DNA of 5,877 nt from Bacteroidota bacterium (lineage in GTDB: Bacteria > Bacteroidota > Rhodothermia > Rhodothermales > UBA10348): assembly GCA_024640835.1 (NCBI GenBank), contig JAHEEH010000143.1, forward strand, positions 1 to 5,877, read 5' to 3'. How positions within the stretch are numbered: the stretch's first letter is position 1; every line of letters begins with the position of its first letter. The notes beneath the pieces were generated by a model. That model saw only the letters and a list, made by a program, of their open reading frames with translations, was not told where the DNA came from and ran no database searches. The position numbers were made by a program, and so were the translations under genes. This document shows positions 1 through 5,412 of this stretch, in pieces.

Positions 1-734
1 CCCGGGCTTTTCCGTTCCAGAAGGCGGCCATGCACGCCGTCGGACTCGCCGTCCGGAAGACCACCGGAATTCCCCTGGATCGGGGATATGACGAGCTCCG
101 ACACCTCTTCGGACGCCTCCGCGTGATCCACGAGGTGCTGGCGGATCCCAAGGTGACCTCGGTGCGGCTGGTCCTCAATCCCGAGCGGATGGTGATTCGC
201 GAGGCGCGGCGAGCGTACACGTACCTGCAGCTCTACGGCTACGGAGTCGATGCCGTGATCGCCAACCGGATGCTGCCGGACTCGGGAGATCCGGATTGGG
301 CGGCGTATCGCAGCGCCCAGGCCTCGTACATGGAAGAGATCGAGGGGTCTTTCGCCCCGCTGCCCATCCTCCGCGTACCCCATCAGCGGCAAGAGGTCTT
401 CGGGATTCCGGCGTTGCGGGAGGTCGCTTCCGCGCTGTACGCCGATCGCTCGCCCGAAGCCGTCTTCCATGACGAACCGGCCTTCCGTGTCCATCGCGAC
501 GGCGACCGCTTCGTGGTGTCGATCCGGGTTCCGTTCGCCGATCCGAGCCAGGTCTCCGTCACCTGCAGATCGGATCGTCTCGTGGTGCAGGTCGCCGGAC
601 AGCGGAGGAACTTCCTGCTTCCGCGCTTCCTGGGGTACTACCGGTTTTCCGACTGGTCCCTTGAGGACGAGTGGATTCGGACTACCTTTATGGCACCGGA
701 CACCGGAGCCGATACCCGAACCGGCGGACCCTGA
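1..734 (+). CDS. ArsA/Get3-family ATPase with C-terminal HSP20-like domain, 5' partial
   Basis: This is the C-terminal part of an ArsA/Get3-type (anion-transporting or tail-anchored-protein-targeting) ATPase. The frame is open from the first bases (first full codon at 3), so the gene starts before the window and the ATG at 30 is internal. The P-loop and switch regions are not visible. What remains matches the family's second half: a T-S-V-R-L-V-L-N-P-E-R-M segment, then E-A-R-R and a YGYGVDAVIANRMLP segment (the conserved Asn-Arg near the nucleotide base), then the HQRQEVFG helix. Visible residues about 156-226 form an HSP20/alpha-crystallin-like domain of the type attached to many bacterial ArsA proteins, including the QRRNFLLP strand. 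A short Gly/Pro/Thr-rich tail follows. The substrate is unknown; no ars genes are visible nearby, so arsenite export is not supported. The acyltransferase gene follows after 34 bases on the same strand, probably in one transcript. Confidence 0.85.
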   Translation, partial: RAFPFQKAAMHAVGLAVRKTTGIPLDRGYDELRHLFGRLRVIHEVLADPKVTSVRLVLNPERMVIREARRAYTYLQLYGYGVDAVIANRMLPDSGDPDWAAYRSAQASYMEEIEGSFAPLPILRVPHQRQEVFGIPALREVASALYADRSPEAVFHDEPAFRVHRDGDRFVVSIRVPFADPSQVSVTCRSDRLVVQVAGQRRNFLLPRFLGYYRFSDWSLEDEWIRTTFMAPDTGADTRTGGP

Positions 735-768
735 CCCGCTCCCATCGCCTCCTACGGCCCCTCTCGCC

Positions 769-2124
769 ATGACGACGAGCTTCCCGGTCGGCGGCGCAGA
801 CGCCGCGTGGCTTCGGATGGACCATCCGACCAACCGGATGGTCATCGTCGCGGTCCTGATGTTCGACGAGCCGATCGGCGTGGCCGAGATGCGGGAACTG
901 GTCGCGGGCCGACTGCTCCGGTTCGACCGTTTTCGCCATCGCGTGGTCGATGACGACGGGACCCTGCGGTGGGTCGAGGATGCCGGGTTCGACGTTTCCC
1001 GGCACGTGGACGAAGCCGCGCTCCCGGGCAACGCCGACGAATCCGCTCTGAAAACGCTCGTGGGCGACCTCATGAGCGCGCCCCTGCCCGACGACAGGCC
1101 CCCCTGGCAGTTCACGGTCGTCGAGCGCTACGGGGCCGGTTCGGCGGTGATCGTCCGGCTTCACCACGGCATTGCGGATGGCATCGCGCTGATCCGCGTG
1201 CTCCTGAGTCTCGCGGACGGCGGTGAGATTCCGCAACCGGGGGCGGAGAGCGCCTCGGTGTCCAACGGCTCCGTCGCCGGTTCGATCGCCCGGGGCGTGG
1301 TGTCGGCAGTCGAAACCCTGGTCGAGGAGAGCGTCGGCATGGTCCTGGAACCGGACCGCGCCTTCGGCCGGCTCCGCCAGGGCCTGGGGTTGGCCACCGC
1401 GCTCGGCAAGTTCGCCCTCGTCGGCCCCGACACCCCGTCGCCGTTTCGGGGTACCCTGACGACCACCAAGCGCGTGGCCTGGTCCGACGGCCTGGACCTG
1501 GACGAGGTCAAGCGGGTGGCCCGATCGCTCGGCGCCACGGTGAACGACGTGGTCCTTTCGGCCCTCGCCGGCGCCCTGCACCGGTTCATGTCGGACCGTG
1601 GCCCCGTATCCCGGTCCGCCGAGATCCGGACCGTGGTCCCCGTCAATCTGCGTCCGGACGACGAGCCGCTCACCCTCGGCAACCGCTTCGGGCTCGTGCT
1701 CCTGGCCCTTCCCGTGGGCATCGACGACCCGGTTCGACGGACGGCCGAGGTCTCCCGCCGCATGCAGCGCATTAAGCGATCTATGGAACCGGTTGTGGCC
1801 CTAGGCATTCTCCAGACCATCGGATCGTCTCCGCGCCCCGTTCAGGACGCGGTGATCCGGACACTGAGCGCCTCGTCTTCGGCCGTGATGACCAACGTGC
1901 CGGGACCCCGGAAGCGTCTCTCCTTCTCCGGACGACCCCTGCGCCGGGTCATGTTCTGGGTTCCCCGGGCAGGCTCCATCGGCCTGGGCATCAGCATCCT
2001 GAGTTACGCCGGAGAGGTTCTGCTCGGCTTCGCCATCGACGCCGGGCTCGTGAGCGACCCGGCCACCCTCGTGGGGGCGTTCGAGGACGAGTGGACCGCG
2101 CTCGCCCGGCAGGCCGCTCAGTAG
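769..2124 (+). CDS. Wax ester synthase/diacylglycerol acyltransferase (WS/DGAT family)
   Basis: This 451-residue acyl-CoA-dependent O-acyltransferase is predicted to esterify diacylglycerol or fatty alcohols into triacylglycerol or wax ester at the inner membrane face. The catalytic motif HHxxxDG is intact as H132-H133-G-I-A-D137-G138. Other family landmarks are the N-terminal D-x-x-W-L-x-M-D-x-P-x-N-x-M segment (about residues 11-24), P-P-W113 in the first domain, the N259-D260 pair opening the second half, T375-N-V-P-G-P380, and the C-terminal G-F-A-I-D segment of the second (DUF1298-like) domain. Length is normal for the family. The frame is open upstream to 469, but the ATG at 769 is chosen because family homology begins there and the upstream part overlaps the ATPase gene. 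There is no clear Shine-Dalgarno, as with the reductase gene. The stop codon lies inside the 3' end of the opposing SCP2 gene. Substrate preference cannot be read from sequence, and some family members have other acyl acceptors. Confidence 0.92.
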   Translation: MTTSFPVGGADAAWLRMDHPTNRMVIVAVLMFDEPIGVAEMRELVAGRLLRFDRFRHRVVDDDGTLRWVEDAGFDVSRHVDEAALPGNADESALKTLVGDLMSAPLPDDRPPWQFTVVERYGAGSAVIVRLHHGIADGIALIRVLLSLADGGEIPQPGAESASVSNGSVAGSIARGVVSAVETLVEESVGMVLEPDRAFGRLRQGLGLATALGKFALVGPDTPSPFRGTLTTTKRVAWSDGLDLDEVKRVARSLGATVNDVVLSALAGALHRFMSDRGPVSRSAEIRTVVPVNLRPDDEPLTLGNRFGLVLLALPVGIDDPVRRTAEVSRRMQRIKRSMEPVVALGILQTIGSSPRPVQDAVIRTLSASSSAVMTNVPGPRKRLSFSGRPLRRVMFWVPRAGSIGLGISILSYAGEVLLGFAIDAGLVSDPATLVGAFEDEWTALARQAAQ

Positions 2125-2555
2125 CGTTTCGGCATCCGGGAAGCCACCTTGCCAAGGGCGTCGAAGACCGACAGGTTCAGCATGATCTTCATGCGCGAAC
2201 CCTCGATCCGGTAGTCGGGAGACGCCATGGCTCCCATGATGCTCAGGGATCCGTCGTCCACCCGGCGCCAGACGTCGTAGGGAGCGGTGGCCCTGGCGAG
2301 GCCCGAGTGTGAGTCGAACCGACCGTTCCTCACGACCTCGGACGGCGCCTCCTCGTCGATGACATGGGCCGTCACGAATCCTGCATCGATCTCGTACGTC
2401 GCCCGTACGTCCCTGCCGTCGGGCGTATCCAGGCACTGGAACACGATGGTATCGGAAAACCGGTGCGCATGGCGCTGGAAATCCTGATCCTCGTTGAGTC
2501 GATCGACGAATGCCTCGATAAAGGCGGGGGTCCAGTAGCGGGGCACATCGGTCAT
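2118..2555 (-). CDS. SCP2 sterol/lipid-binding domain protein
   Basis: This 145-residue soluble protein has no signal peptide or membrane segment. It looks like a single-domain SCP2-type (sterol carrier protein 2) lipid-binding protein. The N-terminal part has the usual 'W/F-I-x-A-F-x-D-R-L-N-x-D-x-x-F' helix (residues 8-26), followed by beta strands. The second half has the SCP2 pattern of an aromatic/Trp turn (P-Y-D-V-W, 92-96), a D-G (101-102), then A-M-A-S-P-D-Y-R-I-E-G-S (109-120) and a last helix K-I-M-L-N. In other proteins this fold binds acyl-CoA, sterols or other apolar ligands, which fits the acyltransferase and reductase neighbours; the ligand here is unknown. The ATG is supported by a modest Shine-Dalgarno (AGGA at 2561-2564, 5 bases away). 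It is divergent from HMG-CoA reductase and tail to tail with WS/DGAT, overlapping it by 7 bases. The family call rests on pattern memory, not a search; a SnoaL-like fold is the main alternative. Confidence 0.68.
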   Translation of the reverse strand: MTDVPRYWTPAFIEAFVDRLNEDQDFQRHAHRFSDTIVFQCLDTPDGRDVRATYEIDAGFVTAHVIDEEAPSEVVRNGRFDSHSGLARATAPYDVWRRVDDGSLSIMGAMASPDYRIEGSRMKIMLNLSVFDALGKVASRMPKRY

Positions 2556-2656
2556 GGCTATCCTGAGTCGGGCGATCCCAAAGCACGCGGCGCCGCTTTG
2601 ACGGCTCCCGAGCCCGAACGTCGAAGGGTGCCGGGTGGATTCCTCCTGATGACGCC
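2556..2656. promoter_or_regulatory. Divergent intergenic region between SCP2 and HMG-CoA reductase genes
   Basis: This 101-base gap is the only substantial non-coding stretch and must hold the promoters of both flanking genes. On the plus strand TTGACG at 2598-2603 is a good -35 match, and 17 bases later TCGAAG (2621-2626) is a poor -10 candidate. It would give a leader of about 20-25 bases to the reductase ATG. I see no convincing -10/-35 pair for the minus-strand gene. The -35 candidate overlaps the right end of an inverted repeat (separate entry), so a bound regulator could affect both directions. No riboswitch-like or RNA gene structure was recognised. Confidence 0.5.
2579..2600. repeat. 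GC-rich inverted repeat in the divergent promoter region, possible operator
   Basis: CAAAGC at 2579-2584 and its exact reverse complement GCTTTG at 2595-2600 are separated by 10 bases. Nested in it is a perfect 10-base palindrome, GCGGCGCCGC at 2587-2596, which could pair instead of the outer arms. The position between two divergent starts, touching the candidate -35 of the reductase gene, fits an operator. There is no T-run, so it does not look like a terminator. In GC-rich DNA short palindromes are common, so function is uncertain. Confidence 0.4.
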
Positions 2657-4198
2657 ATGTTCATTCCGCGCCTCCTTCTCCGCAAGCTCTACACCGTCGG
2701 AAGCCTGTCCTCGACCGACGGCGGATCCACGTTCGTCCTTCGCAACCGCCTCTCCGACGCGACCCTCACCGGATTGCACGGGGTCTCCGTGGACGGCGAG
2801 GCGGTACGCACCGATGCCATCACGGTCCGGTCGGAGGACGGTGCCGAGCGACCCGCCGCGTCGGTCGACGCTTCCGACCCGCTCCCCTTCCCGCTTCGAG
2901 CCACGCTCGTGGTGCTCCTCCGGGACGTCCGGTTGGGCCCGGGCGGTCACCGGATCGAGATCAGGGCGGTGTCCGAGCCGTTCGGCGAGCTCGCATTCGA
3001 TGTCGAAGACTCGATCGCGTCGAGGCGGGGCGGCGGCGAGCGCATCCCTCGCGACCCGGTGGATGACTATACGGGCGAGGCCGCTGCGGCACGGCGCGAC
3101 TTCGTGGCCTCGAAGACCGGAACCGACCTCCGGCACATCGGCCATTTCGCCTTCGACCCCCATGTCACGCAGGGCAACGTGGAGCATTTCATGGGGGTGG
3201 CCCAGGTTCCCATCGGCCTCGCGGGGCCGCTGCGAATCCGTGGCGAGCATGCGGACGGCGAGTTCCTGGTTCCCCTGGCCACCACCGAAGGGACCCTCGT
3301 TGCCTCCTACAACCGGGGGATGAAGGTGCTGAACATGGCCGGGGGCGTGACGTGCACCGTCGTCGGCGACGCCATGCAGCGGGCCCCCGTCTTCATCTTC
3401 GACGATGCGCGGCGGGGTCGGGACTTCGTGGAGTGGATCGGCCGGCACACGGCGGACATCGCGCGAGAGGCCGAAGCCACCTCCCGCGTGGCCAAGCTGC
3501 TGCACATCGATCCGTACCAGTCCAACCGCTTCGTCTTCCTGCGCTTCAATTTCTCCACCGGCGACGCCGCGGGTCAGAACATGGTCGGCCGGGCCACCTT
3601 CGCGGCCTGCTCGTGGATACAGGAGCACTTCGACGGCATCCGGCGCTTCCTGCTGGAATCGAACTTCGCGACCGACAAGAAGGCGTCCCAGGTCAATATC
3701 ATGCGGACCCGGGGCAAGCGTGTCACCGCGGAGGTCACGTTGCCGCGCAGCCTCCTCGTGGAACAGCTCCGCGTGGAACCCCGCGACCTCGCCTATCACG
3801 GCCAGGTGGCCAACGTGGGGTCCATCCTGTCGGGCGCCAACAACAACGGCCTGCATTCGGCGAACGCGATCACGGCCCTGTTCATCGCCACCGGACAGGA
3901 TGTCGCGAACGTTTCCGAGGGTTCGGCGGGTATCCTGTACACGGAGCTGACGCCCGACGGGGATCTGTACCTGTCCCTGACGATCCCTTCGCTCATCGTC
4001 GCCACGTACGGCGGCGGAACGGGACTTCCGACCCAGCGCGAGGCCCTCGAGATGCTCGGCTGCTACGGGGAGGGCAAGGTGATGCGCCTGGCCGAGATCG
4101 TCGCGGGCGTGGCGCTGGCCGGGGAGCTTTCCCTCGCCGCCGCCATCTCGTCGCTCGAGTGGGTGTCGTCCCACGAGCAGTACGGCCGAAACCGCTAG
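2657..4198 (+). CDS. hmgA: Hydroxymethylglutaryl-CoA reductase, soluble, with extra N-terminal domain
   Basis: This 513-residue enzyme is predicted to reduce HMG-CoA to mevalonate with NAD(P)H, the committed step of the mevalonate route to isoprenoids. All four catalytic residues are placed: E211 in T-T-E-G, K341 in D-K-K, D415 in G-Q-D-V-A-N, and H506 in S-S-H-E-Q-Y-G-R-N-R at the C-terminus. Also visible are the substrate-loop motif E176-H-F-M-G...P-I-G-L-A-G-P-L, the cofactor motif T-G-D303-A-A-G-Q-N-M309, and G452-G-G-T-G. The motif wording is closer to class I (eukaryotic/archaeal type) than to class II (Pseudomonas mvaA type). Unlike the animal enzyme it has no membrane segments. Residues 1 to about 125 form a separate beta-rich domain beginning M-F-I-P that is not part of the catalytic core. 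The start is chosen because this N-terminus begins directly at the domain; no Shine-Dalgarno is evident. The gene is divergent from the SCP2 gene, and its stop overlaps the patatin stop by 4 bases. Confidence 0.93.
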   Translation: MFIPRLLLRKLYTVGSLSSTDGGSTFVLRNRLSDATLTGLHGVSVDGEAVRTDAITVRSEDGAERPAASVDASDPLPFPLRATLVVLLRDVRLGPGGHRIEIRAVSEPFGELAFDVEDSIASRRGGGERIPRDPVDDYTGEAAAARRDFVASKTGTDLRHIGHFAFDPHVTQGNVEHFMGVAQVPIGLAGPLRIRGEHADGEFLVPLATTEGTLVASYNRGMKVLNMAGGVTCTVVGDAMQRAPVFIFDDARRGRDFVEWIGRHTADIAREAEATSRVAKLLHIDPYQSNRFVFLRFNFSTGDAAGQNMVGRATFAACSWIQEHFDGIRRFLLESNFATDKKASQVNIMRTRGKRVTAEVTLPRSLLVEQLRVEPRDLAYHGQVANVGSILSGANNNGLHSANAITALFIATGQDVANVSEGSAGILYTELTPDGDLYLSLTIPSLIVATYGGGTGLPTQREALEMLGCYGEGKVMRLAEIVAGVALAGELSLAAAISSLEWVSSHEQYGRNR

Positions 4199-5412
4199 GC
4201 GGGCTCCATCCGCCCGAGCACGGCCTCGAGTCGGTCCATGGCCTCGTCCGCGGCACGCGTGGACGGGGCATCGCATGGTCGTCCGAAGAGCGTCCGATTC
4301 CTGTCCGCGAGGGCCCTGCGATCGAGGCTCATCCCGTGGGGCGCCAGGACCGGATCCACCTCGTCCGCATGATCCAGCAGCCACGATCGGGTGGCCTCGT
4401 AGGCTCCCATGCAGATGGCCTGGCGGTTCGCGAAGCTGAAGACGTTCGAGAAGAAGAGGGTCCTGTCGGCAGCGTCAGGCTCGAGCAGGATGGTGTTCGC
4501 GTTCGGAAACACGTGCCGGTACGCACGGAATCCGGTCTGCATCCGGGAATGAACCAGGGTCCTGAAGGTCTGGGAAAGCACCAGGGGCAGACCGGCATCC
4601 ATGAGCCCGGATCCGGCGTGTCGCTCGTCGGACGACGCGGACCTGAGATCGACCGGGACGATGGGGTTCACGCAGAAGACGAGGCCGGCCCCCGTTTCCA
4701 GGGCGCGGCTGGCATGCACCGTCCGGCGGGCAACGCCGTCGATGTAGTGGCGACCGTCGATCTCCACGGGGCGATACAGCACGGGAAGAGCCGTGCTCGC
4801 CTGAACGGCCCGCGAGACCGGAATGCCGTCCCATTCCGGAGTCCCGAAACAGACCGCCTCCGCAGAGTCGAGATCCGTGGCCACGATCCGGAGGGCCGGA
4901 CCGAAGGCGTCGAACCGGTTGGGAACGCCCCGGTGGGCCAGAACATCCGCGACCAGCCGTTCGACCGGGGCGTTGTCGAAAAGCCCGACGGGTATCAACG
5001 ATCCGAGGCCAAGCGCCGCTCCGAGGAGGCCCATGTCTCCCGGGTCGCGAAGAAAGCGCCGGACGGCACCGACCGTGGCCGACGGCACCCTGCGCAGCCG
5101 GCGGCGGAATTCGAGCCAGTCGGGCCTGAACAGGTCCTGCGGCCTGAAGTCGAGGGGAGGTTCGGCGTGGCCCGCCACGGCACGGGAAAGCTCTCGGATG
5201 GGCACTCCTGCCGCCAGGAACGTGGCCACGATCGCGCCCGAACTGACTCCGACGTAGGCGGACAGGGCGTTCAGGTCCAGGCCATCGACGGCCTCCTCGA
5301 GGGCGCACAGGGCACCGATCTCGTAGAAGGCCCCCTCGACGACTCCCCCGGCGCAGGCCAGGCCCACGCCGGAGGGGCGGACGTCCGACCTATAGCCCTC
5401 CCGATCAGGCAT
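4195..5412 (-). CDS. Patatin-like phospholipase / lipid acyl hydrolase
   Basis: This 405-residue protein is predicted to be a serine acyl hydrolase with a Ser-Asp dyad, acting on phospholipid, acylglycerol or polyester. In order: the glycine-rich oxyanion loop G-V-G-L-A-C-A-G-G (15-23), the nucleophile elbow G55-V-S57-S-G59, the V-A-T-D-L-D-S-A-E strand (177-185), the A-S-T-A-L-P-V-L-Y segment (205-213), and the catalytic Asp in Y-I-D225-G226-V227. The third residue of the D-G-G/A motif is Val here, a mild deviation. There is no signal peptide or clear membrane span, so it is probably cytoplasmic or peripheral. A long C-terminal region (about 240-405) follows the core. The ATG lies inside the end of the upstream phasin gene (8-base overlap, ATGCCTGA on the minus strand), so translation is likely coupled. 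AGGA sits 11 bases upstream, rather far. Proximity to the phasin suggests granule lipid turnover, but the substrate is not shown. Confidence 0.88.
   Translation of the reverse strand: MPDREGYRSDVRPSGVGLACAGGVVEGAFYEIGALCALEEAVDGLDLNALSAYVGVSSGAIVATFLAAGVPIRELSRAVAGHAEPPLDFRPQDLFRPDWLEFRRRLRRVPSATVGAVRRFLRDPGDMGLLGAALGLGSLIPVGLFDNAPVERLVADVLAHRGVPNRFDAFGPALRIVATDLDSAEAVCFGTPEWDGIPVSRAVQASTALPVLYRPVEIDGRHYIDGVARRTVHASRALETGAGLVFCVNPIVPVDLRSASSDERHAGSGLMDAGLPLVLSQTFRTLVHSRMQTGFRAYRHVFPNANTILLEPDAADRTLFFSNVFSFANRQAICMGAYEATRSWLLDHADEVDPVLAPHGMSLDRRALADRNRTLFGRPCDAPSTRAADEAMDRLEAVLGRMEPA

Noticed and set aside
469..768. Extended N-terminus for WS/DGAT starting at 469.
   Set aside because: The extra 100 residues are Ser/Pro/Arg-rich and lie mostly inside the ATPase gene in another frame. 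Family homology starts at the ATG at 769.
688..1581. Minus-strand open frame opposite WS/DGAT.
   Set aside because: Composition is typical of a shadow frame (Arg/His/Gly-rich), and it is fully covered by the motif-supported acyltransferase.
2641..2647. Strong AGGAGG-like site on the minus strand near the reductase start.
   Set aside because: No start codon lies at a suitable distance downstream on the minus strand. The SCP2 start is about 85 bases away and has its own AGGA, so this looks like chance.
1801..2685. Minus-strand open frame overlapping the SCP2 gene and the end of WS/DGAT in another frame.
   Set aside because: It is Arg/Gly-rich without motifs and conflicts with two better-supported genes.
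2558..4384. Minus-strand open frame of about 608 codons opposite HMG-CoA reductase.
   Set aside because: Low-complexity composition, no family features, and the opposite strand has an unambiguous enzyme with all catalytic residues.
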